A stretch of DNA of 50,927 nt from CAIUVD01 sp044338255 (lineage in GTDB: Bacteria > Planctomycetota > UBA11346), in contig JBIILZ010000013.1 of NCBI GenBank assembly GCA_044338255.1, positions 1 to 50,927 of the forward strand, given 5' to 3'. Both the position numbers and the translations under genes were made by a program. Below are positions 17,545 to 24,689 of this stretch, in pieces (the first letter of the stretch is position 1; each line of letters opens with the position of its first letter). The notes beneath the pieces were generated by a model. It ran no database searches and had not been told where the DNA came from. It was given only the letters and a program-made list of their open reading frames with translations.

Positions 17545-18930
17545 ATGACCGACCCCGAGGCGCTGCGCATCCTGGTCGTCGATGATGACGCCGCCGTCGG
17601 TTGGGCGCTCGAACAAGTGCTACGAAGCGCCTCCTACAGCGTGGTGCTGGTAGCCGATGCCGCCGCCGCGTTGCGCAGTCTCAAACGACAGCCTTGCGAT
17701 CTGGTGATCACCGACATCCGCATGCCGGGCATGTCCGGGCTCGAACTCCTGGCGCTGATCAAGACCGCGCACCCCGAACTTCCGGTGATCGTCTCCACCG
17801 CCCACGGCACGATGGAGACCGCGATCGCCGCCATCGGCCAAGGCGCGTTCGATTATCTGCCTAAGCCCCTCGATCTGGAGCGGACCTTGGCGGTGGTCCA
17901 GCGGGCGCTCGGCGATCACCCCCTGGCGGCATCGGCGGCCCCGACCGCTCTCGATGCCGATGAGACGGTGCTCGGTTCCTCGCCGGTGATGCAGCAAGTG
18001 TATCGGCGCATCGCGGCCGCCGCGACCACCGACCTCGGCGTGCTGCTCACCGGGCCGAGCGGCTCGGGCAAGGAACTCGTCGCCCGTTCGCTGCACCGCC
18101 ATGGACCGCGCAAGGAAGGGCCCTTCATCGCCGTGACCTGCGGGGCCGTGCCCGAAGCGCTGATCGAACGTGAACTGTTCGGGAGCGAGACCCCGTTGTC
18201 GATCGGACGCATCGAGGCCGCCCATGGCGGGACCTTGTTCCTCGATGAAGTCGGCGAATTACCGGTGGCAGCGCAGGTTTCCGTGCTGCGCTTCCTTGAG
18301 CAGCAACGTTTCGTGCGCCTCGGTGGCGAGCAGCCGATTGGCGTTTCTGTGCGGGTCATCGCCGCCACCAATCGTGATCTGCCCAAGCTCATCGCCAGCG
18401 GCGCGTTCCGCGAGGATCTCGCCTATCACCTCAAGTCCGTGACCATCCACCTTCCACCCCTGGCTGAGCGGCTCGATGATCTGGCGGTGCTGACGCGCTG
18501 CTTCCTGGCGCGCATGGCCCGCCGTCTCGGGCGCCAGGTGGCGCTTACCGACGAGGCCATGGACCTGCTCCACCGTTATGGCTGGCCGGGCAATGTCCGC
18601 GAGCTGAAGCACACCATCGAAGAAGCCGCGGTCCTCGCCACCGGTGGCGTGATCGGCTGCGAGCACTTGGCCATCGCCCCGGATCCGAGCACCGATCCCA
18701 GCCCCACCGCCCTGCGCGTGGCGGTCGCAGCCCTCGCCAATCGCTTGTTGCGCAGCCATCCCGGCGAGGTCCATCAGCGGGCCATCGATACTCTGGAAGA
18801 GATGCTCTTCCGGGCCGCCCTTGGACAGACCGAAGGCAATCAGCTACGTGCCGCCGAGTTGCTCGGGATCAATCGCATCACTCTGAAAAAGCGCATGGAT
18901 CATTTCGGGATCGCCAAGCCCGCGGGCTGA
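17545..18930 (+). CDS. NtrC-family response regulator lacking the GAFTGA sigma54 loop
   Basis: The 461-residue protein has a receiver domain (DDD at 13-15, phospho-acceptor Asp57 in VITDIRMPG, Lys in LPKPLD), an AAA+ domain (Walker A GPSGSGKE at 170-177, Walker B GGTLFLDEVGE) and a Fis-type helix-turn-helix (LRAAELLGINRITLKKRM) at the C-terminus. Between ELFG and GGTLFLDE it reads SETPLSIGRIEAAH. The GAFTGA loop that contacts sigma54 is absent and the segment is about seven residues shorter than in the canonical regulator at 28040..29458. One of the two arginine-finger positions also differs (FREDLAYHL instead of FREDLYYRL). Known GAFTGA-less relatives act on sigma70 promoters or as repressors (TyrR, HupR, Rhodobacter capsulatus NtrC). 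No histidine kinase is adjacent. Confidence 0.9.
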   Translation: MTDPEALRILVVDDDAAVGWALEQVLRSASYSVVLVADAAAALRSLKRQPCDLVITDIRMPGMSGLELLALIKTAHPELPVIVSTAHGTMETAIAAIGQGAFDYLPKPLDLERTLAVVQRALGDHPLAASAAPTALDADETVLGSSPVMQQVYRRIAAAATTDLGVLLTGPSGSGKELVARSLHRHGPRKEGPFIAVTCGAVPEALIERELFGSETPLSIGRIEAAHGGTLFLDEVGELPVAAQVSVLRFLEQQRFVRLGGEQPIGVSVRVIAATNRDLPKLIASGAFREDLAYHLKSVTIHLPPLAERLDDLAVLTRCFLARMARRLGRQVALTDEAMDLLHRYGWPGNVRELKHTIEEAAVLATGGVIGCEHLAIAPDPSTDPSPTALRVAVAALANRLLRSHPGEVHQRAIDTLEEMLFRAALGQTEGNQLRAAELLGINRITLKKRMDHFGIAKPAG

Positions 18931-18981
18931 ACGATACGCCTCCTCGACCAACGCACTCAACCTACCAAGGTCACTTTTGCG

Positions 18982-19000
18982 GCAATCATACTCTGATTGC
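18982..19000. promoter_or_regulatory. Inverted repeat upstream of serA (candidate operator)
   Basis: GCAATCA-TACTC-TGATTGC is a perfect 7-bp inverted repeat in the 200-bp gap between the NtrC-type regulator and serA. A loose sigma70-like pair overlaps it (TTGCGG at 18978, then CATGAT after 17 bases). It could be an operator for serA or, less likely given its weak stem, a terminator of the regulator gene. Confidence 0.35.
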
Positions 19001-19130
19001 ATGATTCAAGTGCGGTTGATGCGAAGCCTGAAGCCCGCCTGAGCTCTCTGTATTTGACCATCCGGCGCGTTGCCGCACCTTGCCTGCCCTCACGCACCGC
19101 AACCTGGTGCCGCAGACAAGGACGCTCCTG

Positions 19131-20699
19131 ATGGCCAAGATCCTAGTTACCGACGGTATGGCCATTGAAGGCCTCGAATTGCTCAAAGCGGCGGGACACA
19201 TCGTCGACAACAAGAAGGTCAGCGCCGACGAACTCCTCAAGCTCATCGGCGAATACGATGGCCTCGTGGTGCGCTCGGCGACGCAGGTCACCGACGCCGT
19301 GCTGACCGCCGGCGCCCCCATGCTCAAGGTCGTCGGCCGCGCCGGCGTGGGCGTCGACAACATCGATCTGCCCTCGGCCACCAGTCACGGCGTCATCGCC
19401 ATGAACGCGCCGATGGGCAACATCATCTCGGCCGCCGAGCATACCATCGGCATGATCTTCGCCGCCGCGCGCATGATCCCACAGGCCCACGCCAAGCTCA
19501 CCAAGGGCGAGTGGGACAAGAAGTCGTTCGTCGGCCTGGAGCTCGACGGCAAGATCCTGGGCATCGTCGGCCTGGGCAAGATCGGCAAGCATGTCGCCCA
19601 GGTGCTGCAGGCCGCGGGCATGAATGTGATCGCCTACGACCCGTTCCTGAGCCCGGAAGTGGCCAAGGATCTGCGCATCGAATCGGTGTCGGTCGAACAG
19701 CTCCTGGTGCGTGCCGACTTCGTCACCTTGCACACCCCGCTCACCGAACAGACGCGCAACCTGATCAATGCCGAACGTCTCAAGACGATGAAGAAATCGG
19801 CGCGCATCGTCAATGTCGCCCGCGGCGGCATCATCGATGAAGTCGCATTGGCAGCGGCCTTGAAGGCCGGGACCATCGGCGGGGCCGCCATCGACGTCTT
19901 CGCCGAGGAGCCGATCCCCGCCGGGCATCCCCTGCAGGGCCTGCCCAACTGCATCGTCACTCCCCATCTGGGGGCCTCCACCGAGGAGGCCCAGGTCAAG
20001 GTCTCGGTCGACATCGCCAACCAGTTCAATGCCTACTTCGCCAGCGGCAAGATCATCAATGCCGTCAACGTGCAGCTGCGCGTCGATCCGGCGATCGACG
20101 GCTACCTCGCTGCCGCCGAAGCCCTCGGTGCGGCGGTGGTGCAGACCCTCGACGAGCCATTGAAGGGCCTGGAAGTCACCGCCAAAGGCCCCCTCGCGAA
20201 GTACGACACCAAGCCCTTGGCGGTTGCCGCCCTCAAAGGCGCACTGGCCAAGATCAGCGACCAGGTCGTCAATTTCGTGACCGTCAATCAGATCGCCAGG
20301 GATCGCGGCATCACCCTGACTTCTTCGAGCCAGGAAATCGCCGACGGCGCCGATCAGCTGATGATCACCGCCATCACCGCCGGCGGTCGTCACGTCATTG
20401 CCGGGGCCCTGGTCGCCAACCAGCTGCGCGTCCTGCGCTACAATGATTTCCCGATCGATCTTCCGATCGGCGGACATCTGCTGGTGATGGAATACCCCGA
20501 TCGTCCAGGCATGGTCGGCAAGTACGGCACCATCCTCGGCACCAACCGCATCAACATCGCGCGCATGGAAGTCTCGCGCATCGATGGCCGCGGTGATGCC
20601 CTGGTGATCCTGACCTTGGATGACCCGATGCCGACCGCGGTCTTCGAAGAGATCAAGACCATGGTCAAGCCCAACAAGGCCTACAAAGTCAGCTTGTAA
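19131..20699 (+). CDS. serA: D-3-phosphoglycerate dehydrogenase
   Basis: This enzyme makes 3-phosphohydroxypyruvate from 3-phosphoglycerate with NAD, the first step of serine synthesis in the cytoplasm. The 522-residue product is the long SerA type: a catalytic/NAD-binding half with GLGKIGKHVAQ as nucleotide fold, NVARGGIIDE with the catalytic Arg and Glu region, and PHLGASTEEAQ with the catalytic His. An intervening (ASB) domain and a C-terminal ACT domain (LLVMEYPDRPGMVGKYGTIL) follow. The ATG at 19131 gives the usual MAKILVTDG start and has AAGGA 12 bases upstream; an upstream in-frame start adds 17 non-family residues. The final codons and stop are repeated six times as a 15-bp array, which is unusual for a housekeeping gene. 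The ACT domain suggests possible feedback control by serine, as known in the family. Confidence 0.97.
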   Translation: MAKILVTDGMAIEGLELLKAAGHIVDNKKVSADELLKLIGEYDGLVVRSATQVTDAVLTAGAPMLKVVGRAGVGVDNIDLPSATSHGVIAMNAPMGNIISAAEHTIGMIFAAARMIPQAHAKLTKGEWDKKSFVGLELDGKILGIVGLGKIGKHVAQVLQAAGMNVIAYDPFLSPEVAKDLRIESVSVEQLLVRADFVTLHTPLTEQTRNLINAERLKTMKKSARIVNVARGGIIDEVALAAALKAGTIGGAAIDVFAEEPIPAGHPLQGLPNCIVTPHLGASTEEAQVKVSVDIANQFNAYFASGKIINAVNVQLRVDPAIDGYLAAAEALGAAVVQTLDEPLKGLEVTAKGPLAKYDTKPLAVAALKGALAKISDQVVNFVTVNQIARDRGITLTSSSQEIADGADQLMITAITAGGRHVIAGALVANQLRVLRYNDFPIDLPIGGHLLVMEYPDRPGMVGKYGTILGTNRINIARMEVSRIDGRGDALVILTLDDPMPTAVFEEIKTMVKPNKAYKVSL

Positions 20700-20774
20700 A
20701 AAGTCAGCTTGTAAAAAGTCAGCTTGTAAAAAGTCAGCTTGTAAAAAGTCAGCTTGTAAAAAGTCAGCTTGTAA
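20685..20774 (+). repeat. 15-bp tandem repeat, 6 perfect copies, including the serA stop codon
   Basis: The unit AAA GTC AGC TTG TAA is the last four sense codons (KVSL) plus stop of serA. It is repeated six times without a mismatch from 20685 to 20774. The first copy is coding, and the other five each contain an in-frame TAA. Confidence 0.98.
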
Positions 20775-20782
20775 GACGGCTT

Positions 20783-20812
20783 CCTGAACGCGGACTGCGG
20801 TCCGCGTTCAGG
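20783..20812. terminator. Bidirectional hairpin between serA and dus
   Basis: CCTGAACGCGGAC-TGCG-GTCCGCGTTCAGG forms a perfect 13-bp stem with a four-base loop. It sits after the serA repeat array, and its right arm contains the stop codon of the converging dus gene (TGA, plus-strand TCA at 20808..20810). There is no U-tract, so efficiency as an intrinsic terminator is uncertain, but the convergent placement is typical. Confidence 0.65.
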
Positions 20813-21806
20813 CCGCGGCCGCGTACCACTGCAAAAGCTCGGCCAGAGAATCGCCACGCAATAAACTGGTGCGTTGTTCTTCGCGCCCGGCGAAAAGATT
20901 GCCGGCCCGATACCAGCGCGTGAGCTGTTTGAGCTTGTTGTGACATACCGTCTCGCTGCGCAGAGCACGAATCGCCGTCGCGTAATTATTGACGAAGTCC
21001 ACAGCTTGCCGGGCGGTCGATGGCGGCGCGCCGTGGGCGGCGGCGAAGATCCACGGATCAGCCAAAGCCGCACGCCCAATCATGACCCCGTCGCAACCGG
21101 TCTCGGCGAACATCCGCGCGACATCGGCGGCCTCATCGACAGCGCCGTTGCCGATCAGCGGCTGGCGGTGTCCGGCGCGGCGTAGCTCGGCGACAGCAGC
21201 GGTGATCCATGCCCAGTGGGCCGGCTGGTGATAGCCATGGATGCGCAGGCGCGCGTGCAGGGTGATCATCGCCGCCCCGGCCTCGGCAACGGCGCAAAGG
21301 ACTTCAGCGAGACGTGAGGCATCGGTGATCCCGGCGCGCATCTTCACCGACACCGGCAAGGTCGTCGCGGCCACCGCCCCGCGGATGATCTCGGCCATCG
21401 CCGCCGGCTTGGCGAGCATCGCCGAGCCCGCGCACTTGCTGAACACCACCGGGGCCGGACAGCCGAAGTTGAGATCGATCCACGGCGCCCCGCAGGCTTC
21501 GGCGTGATGGATGGTCGGGGTCAGGTGCTCGGCATCGGCGGCCATCAACTGCACGCCGACGGGGATGTCCTCGCGGGGGGTGCCGAGATAGCGGCGGATG
21601 ACTTTCTTCGGCACCGGGCTGGCGCTGATGCGCACGAACTCGGTGCAGGCACCCGCGACCCCGCCCAAGGGGATGACGACGTCACGGAAGATGATGTCGG
21701 TGATGCCTTCCATGGGTGCGAGAAACAGGCGCCCGGGGAAGGTCAGACTGCGTCCGCGTCCGGTTATGGTCAGCGGCGTCGAAGCCAGAGGAGCAGGAAG
21801 GTTCAC
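20808..21806 (-). CDS. dus: tRNA-dihydrouridine synthase family protein
   Basis: This FMN-dependent enzyme reduces specific uridines to dihydrouridine in tRNA. The TIM-barrel signatures are present: LFLAPMEGITD near the N-terminus, DLNFGCPAPVVFSKCAGSAM with the catalytic-loop Cys region, SVKMRAGI, TLHARLR, LIGNGAV and CDGVMIGRAALADPWIF, followed by the helical C-terminal domain. The open frame extends back to 22016, but that part overlaps the STAS-like gene and lacks family features. The GTG at 21806 (VNLPAPLAST...) gives 332 residues, the normal size. The subfamily (DusA, B or C) cannot be told with certainty from the sequence. It is the last gene in the minus-strand ribosomal-protein cluster and ends inside the shared hairpin with serA. 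Confidence 0.9.
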   Translation of the reverse strand: MNLPAPLASTPLTITGRGRSLTFPGRLFLAPMEGITDIIFRDVVIPLGGVAGACTEFVRISASPVPKKVIRRYLGTPREDIPVGVQLMAADAEHLTPTIHHAEACGAPWIDLNFGCPAPVVFSKCAGSAMLAKPAAMAEIIRGAVAATTLPVSVKMRAGITDASRLAEVLCAVAEAGAAMITLHARLRIHGYHQPAHWAWITAAVAELRRAGHRQPLIGNGAVDEAADVARMFAETGCDGVMIGRAALADPWIFAAAHGAPPSTARQAVDFVNNYATAIRALRSETVCHNKLKQLTRWYRAGNLFAGREEQRTSLLRGDSLAELLQWYAAAA

Positions 21807-21850
21807 GTAGCATTCATCCGGCGCCTGGCATAAGGCGCCTAGGTTCGGAG

Positions 21851-22192
21851 TCAGCGCTCGATGACCATGAACATGCTGGTCATGTGCATCACCGCGAGAT
21901 TGCGCAGCACCCGGTGGTGGGGCTTGATCAGCGTGAGCGGCTTCGCGCCGCGGTCGGTGTAGTGAAAATGAAGTTGCATCAAACCGGCGAAGAACGTCGA
22001 GCTGACCAGGCCGCACTGCGTCATATCCAGATGGACCTGTTCGTACGGCCCAGGATTCATGGTGATAATCGAATGCGACCAGTCCTGATGCAGCGAGCCG
22101 AAATCGAACTCTTTACGAATGCTGATGGTCAGAATCTTGCCCTTGGACAGGACTTCGAAAGGCTTCAATTGCGGGATATCCGGAATGTTCAT
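21851..22192 (-). CDS. STAS-domain-like protein (anti-sigma-factor antagonist-like)
   Basis: The 113-residue protein resembles a stand-alone STAS domain. A central strand-loop VHLDMTQCGLVSSTFFAGL occupies the place of the conserved D-x-S-SG-L loop, with Ser-Ser in the position of the phosphorylated serine, followed by a helix pair ending RVLRNLAVMHMTSMFMV. STAS proteins regulate anti-sigma factors or sit in larger signalling complexes by Ser phosphorylation and partner switching. The ATG at 22192 has GGAG close upstream (GGAGA-ATG). No anti-sigma kinase or phosphatase gene is adjacent, so the partner is unknown. It lies downstream of rpmE2, separated by two hairpins. Confidence 0.6.
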   Translation of the reverse strand: MNIPDIPQLKPFEVLSKGKILTISIRKEFDFGSLHQDWSHSIITMNPGPYEQVHLDMTQCGLVSSTFFAGLMQLHFHYTDRGAKPLTLIKPHHRVLRNLAVMHMTSMFMVIER

Positions 22193-22258
22193 TCTCCAGG
22201 AGCCTAAGCTCCCCGACCCACACGTCAAAGAGACGAATGCCGCAGGTACTAAACAACA

Positions 22259-22284
22259 CCACCCGCCGGAATTCCGGCGGGTGG
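22259..22284 (-). terminator. Intrinsic terminator after rpmE2
   Basis: A perfect 26-base palindrome, CCACCCGCCGGAA followed by its exact mirror, is followed on the minus strand by TGTTGTTTAG. It lies 25 bases past the rpmE2 stop and ahead of the STAS-like gene. Confidence 0.75.
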
Positions 22285-22291
22285 TTGGCTG

Positions 22292-22308
22292 GCCTATCTC
22301 CGACAGGC
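22292..22308 (-). other. Isolated terminal hairpin of the MITE-like repeat at the rpmE2 stop codon
   Basis: The minus strand reads TAA-GCCTGTCGGAGATAGGC directly from the rpmE2 stop. The 17 bases equal the terminal repeat of the element copy at 1..103 and form a GCCTGTC-GGA-GATAGGC hairpin with one G-T pair. It may be a solo remnant of the element or a hairpin adopted as part of the rpmE2 3' end. Confidence 0.55.
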
Positions 22309-22587
22309 TTACTTCTTCTTGAGCAGGCTCGACAGGCTGCTGCCTGCCTTGTTGCCGTACTTGTTGCCGAACTTCTCGACGCGGCCAGCGGTATCGAGGA
22401 TACGCTGATTACCGGTATAGAACGGATGGCTGGCGGCCGAGACGTCGACCTTGACCATTGGATACTCGGTACCGTCGACGGTGACTTTGACTTCGGTCTT
22501 GATCGCACTGAGGATCTTGTACCGCGCACCGCTGACGGTGTCGTGGAACACGACTTCACGTACTGCTGGATGGATGTCCTTCTTCAT
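22309..22587 (-). CDS. rpmE2: Ribosomal protein bL31, type B (zinc-independent)
   Basis: The 92-residue protein begins MKKDIHPAVREVVFHDT and has YPMVKVDVSAASHPFYTG followed by DTAGRVEKF. This matches the type-B form of bL31 of the large subunit. The Cys pairs of the zinc-binding type are absent; Asp/Ser/Ala stand at those positions. In bacteria with both forms, type B is induced under zinc shortage. Here it is the only form visible and sits in the main ribosomal cluster. GAGG lies upstream of the ATG. The C-terminus has a Lys/Ser-rich tail (about 10 residues). Confidence 0.93.
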   Translation of the reverse strand: MKKDIHPAVREVVFHDTVSGARYKILSAIKTEVKVTVDGTEYPMVKVDVSAASHPFYTGNQRILDTAGRVEKFGNKYGNKAGSSLSSLLKKK

Positions 22588-22596
22588 GGTACTTCC

Positions 22597-23331
22597 TCAG
22601 CCCTTCTGCTTTTTAGCCGATTTTTTGTCATTCTTCTCAGGCTTGGCAGATGCCTCAGCCTTTGCGCCCTTGGCCGGCTTGTCAGCCTTCTCAGCTTTAT
22701 CAGCTTTATCAGCCTTAGCGCCCTTGGACTTCTTGTCCGACTTGTCCGACTTTTCCGCCTTTTCAGGGGCTTCTTCGCCTTCAGCGGTTTCGCCCTTGGG
22801 GGCGTTCTTGGCTTCGGCCTTGGCTTTGCGCGCAGCTTCGAGAGCGGCGAGCGTATCGGCCAAGCTAGGCGCGTTGGGATCGCTGTTGATGACTTCGACC
22901 TTGATCGTCACCGCGACCTTGGCGTGGAGCTTCACTTCGATGCTGTAGACGCCGAGACGGCGGATACGGTCGACGAGATGGACCTGCTTGGTGTCGACCA
23001 CGACACCGGTCTTGGCCAGGGCCTGGACGATCTCTTTGGTGCCGATGGCGCCGAAGAGTTCGGTCTCGTGGGCCACGCGGCCGGCGATCTGGATGGTGGT
23101 GTTGTTGATGCTCTTGGCCAGGGCCACGGCCTTCACTTCACGTTCGGCTTCGAACTTGGCAGCTTTTTCGCGCAGGACTTCGACCTGGCGCTTGGCGGCG
23201 GCGTTGGCGGGGATGGCCAACACGTGGGTGAAGAGATAGTTGCGGGCATAACCAGGCGACACTTTGACCATGTCGCCCATGTTACCGAGCTTGAGCACAT
23301 CTTTGACGAGGAGAACTTCTTGCTTAGCCAC
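22597..23331 (-). CDS. rplI: Ribosomal protein bL9 with long Lys/Ala-rich C-terminal extension
   Basis: The N-domain is typical (VLLVKDVLKLGNMGDMVKVSPGYARNYLF), joined by the long helix to the C-domain (LFGAIGTKEIVQAL, IRRLGVYSIEVKLH). The family usually ends near 150 residues. Here an extra tail of about 90 residues follows, made of Lys, Ala, Glu and Asp with repeated KADKADKAEKADK blocks encoded by a 9-bp repeat (plus-strand unit TCAGCTTTA, near 22684..22712). bL9 binds 23S rRNA at the base of the L1 stalk. The basic/acidic tail would extend into solvent or contact other ribosomes. It starts with GTG preceded by GAGGTGA. It is in operon order rpsF-ssb-rpsR-rplI. Confidence 0.95.
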   Translation of the reverse strand: MAKQEVLLVKDVLKLGNMGDMVKVSPGYARNYLFTHVLAIPANAAAKRQVEVLREKAAKFEAEREVKAVALAKSINNTTIQIAGRVAHETELFGAIGTKEIVQALAKTGVVVDTKQVHLVDRIRRLGVYSIEVKLHAKVAVTIKVEVINSDPNAPSLADTLAALEAARKAKAEAKNAPKGETAEGEEAPEKAEKSDKSDKKSKGAKADKADKAEKADKPAKGAKAEASAKPEKNDKKSAKKQKG

Positions 23332-23339
23332 GGGTCACC

Positions 23340-23621
23340 TCACTCGCCCACGTAGGGCAGCAAACCGAGGAAGCGCGCGCGTTTGACGGCGAGCTGCACC
23401 TGGCGCTGGTAGAACGACGAAACGCCATTGCGCTTCCGGCTCTGGATCTTGCCCTGAGCGGAGACGAGGCGACCAAGGATTGAAATGTCGCGGTAATCGA
23501 CTTCAAAAACCTTGTCTTTGGTGAAGCGGCACGCCTTCGGCGCTTCGACGCGCTTGGGGCGCTTGGTGCGCTTGAATTTACCTTTGGCCTTGGGGCCGCC
23601 GAAACCGAGTCCTGGCTTCAT
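23340..23621 (-). CDS. rpsR: Ribosomal protein bS18
   Basis: The 93-residue protein has a basic N-terminal extension followed by the family core: VDYRDISILGRLVSAQGKIQSRKRNGVSSFYQRQVQLAVKRARFLGLLPY. It is the partner of bS6 on the platform of the small subunit. It lies eight bases upstream of rplI and 33 bases after ssb on the minus strand, the conserved rpsF-ssb-rpsR-rplI order. No clear Shine-Dalgarno sequence is visible. Confidence 0.96.
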   Translation of the reverse strand: MKPGLGFGGPKAKGKFKRTKRPKRVEAPKACRFTKDKVFEVDYRDISILGRLVSAQGKIQSRKRNGVSSFYQRQVQLAVKRARFLGLLPYVGE

Positions 23622-23654
23622 AGTGTTAGCTTTCGTTTGTTGTTTTATTGATGG

Positions 23655-24119
23655 TTAGAACGGTGGCTCATCGTCGCCGGCGGCAGCAGCGGGCGCTGCT
23701 GGGCGGGCAGGAGCGGGGCGCACATCGGCAGCATCGCTCTCGACGTCTTCCGTGCCCGGACGTGGGCGCGGAGCACCCTCGCCTTTGGCATCCGTGAATT
23801 GCACGTTATCTGCGACGACCATGAGTTTCGAGCGCTTCTGGCCCGTCTCTTTGTCATCCCAGCTATCGAGCTTCAAGCGACCTTCGATGAAGCAGCCACG
23901 GCCCTTGGTCAGGTATTGCCCGACCAGTTCCGCTGTCCGGCCCCAGGTTTCGACGTCCACGAAGGTCGTCTCGTCCTTTTGCTGGCCATTGGCGTCTTTA
24001 AAGCGTCGATTGATGGCCAATCCGAATTGCGCAACCGCCTTTTCGTTCGCCAGGAAGCGGACGATGGGGTCGCGGGTCAGATTTCCCGCCAAAAGCACAC
24101 GGTTGAGGTTAAGAGCCAT
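23655..24119 (-). CDS. ssb: Single-stranded DNA-binding protein
   Basis: The 154-residue protein has the SSB OB-fold (NRVLLAGNLTRDPIVRF, FGLAINRRF, TTFVDVETWGRTAELVGQYLTKG, FIEGRLKLDSWDD). A Pro/Ala-rich linker and an acidic tip DDEPPF follow, the conserved docking end for replication and repair proteins (DDDIPF in E. coli). The position between rpsF and rpsR is the standard one. The linker is low in complexity (PARPAAPAAAAG), in keeping with the Ala-rich tails of its neighbours. Confidence 0.97.
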   Translation of the reverse strand: MALNLNRVLLAGNLTRDPIVRFLANEKAVAQFGLAINRRFKDANGQQKDETTFVDVETWGRTAELVGQYLTKGRGCFIEGRLKLDSWDDKETGQKRSKLMVVADNVQFTDAKGEGAPRPRPGTEDVESDAADVRPAPARPAAPAAAAGDDEPPF

Positions 24120-24127
24120 GATCCGAG

Positions 24128-24556
24128 TTACGACTCGTACGATCCAGCCGAGGAAGCAGCGGCGGCAGCAGCGGCAATGGCCGCGGCAGCGGCATTGGCG
24201 GCGGCTTTCGCGCGCTGATCCTTGATCTTCTCGAAATCCGTACCCGGACGCGAGATGATCAATTGGCGCAGAATCGCATCGCCGAGACGCGCACGGCGTT
24301 CGATACGTTCAACGATCAAGGGATCGGCGGTGAAGTAGGCATTGAGGTAAAGGGCCGAAGTCTCGCCATCGATCGGATAGGCGAGCGAACGCTCTTCCCA
24401 CTTTTCGAGTTCGATGAATTGGGCACCTTCAGACTCATAGGTCTGACGGACGGCAGCAACGCTGCCATCAAAATCGGTACGTGCAGGGGCCGCCTTCACC
24501 AGGATGGTGGCCTCGTACGTCCGCGTCGCGGGACTGCTCTTGGCGAGCTCAGTCAT
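24128..24556 (-). CDS. rpsF: Ribosomal protein bS6 with poly-Ala C-terminal tail
   Basis: The family core is visible: YEATILVKAAPARTDFDGSVAAV, LEKWEERSLAYPIDGETSALYLNAYFTADPLIVERIERRARLGDAILRQLII. bS6 pairs with bS18 in the 30S platform. The last about 35 residues are almost all Ala (AAANAAAAAIAAAAAAAS), encoded by GC-rich GCN runs. This is unlike E. coli bS6, which ends in Glu residues that can be added post-translationally. AAAGGA lies six bases before the ATG. It is the first gene of the rpsF-ssb-rpsR-rplI group. Confidence 0.95.
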   Translation of the reverse strand: MTELAKSSPATRTYEATILVKAAPARTDFDGSVAAVRQTYESEGAQFIELEKWEERSLAYPIDGETSALYLNAYFTADPLIVERIERRARLGDAILRQLIISRPGTDFEKIKDQRAKAAANAAAAAIAAAAAAASSAGSYES

Positions 24557-24613
24557 GGCTGTTCCTTTGGACTCGTAAACGAGTCGCTATTCGTGGACCG
24601 GAGGTTAAACCGG

Positions 24614-24671
24614 GGGGCCGGGAAGCGTCGGCCCCGAACGCATACGCCCGCCATCTGAAGCGGACGGGCGT
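24614..24671 (-). terminator. Two hairpins between rpsT and rpsF (terminator or processing site)
   Basis: On the minus strand after the rpsT stop come an ACGCCCG/CGGGCGT stem (24644..24671) and a perfect GGGGCCG-N8-CGGCCCC stem (24614..24635). Neither has a U-tract, so an attenuator, mRNA processing site or weak terminator are all possible. Confidence 0.4.
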
Positions 24672-24689
24672 GAAGGGTTATTTCTTCGA

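Noticed and set aside
19143..20477. 444-codon minus-strand open frame opposite serA
   Set aside because: It is fully within serA, rich in His, Gly and Asp as expected from antisense of GC-rich codons, and has no family features.
21807..22016. N-terminal extension of dus by 70 codons
   Set aside because: It overlaps the STAS-like gene in another frame, and the extra residues do not resemble any Dus protein.
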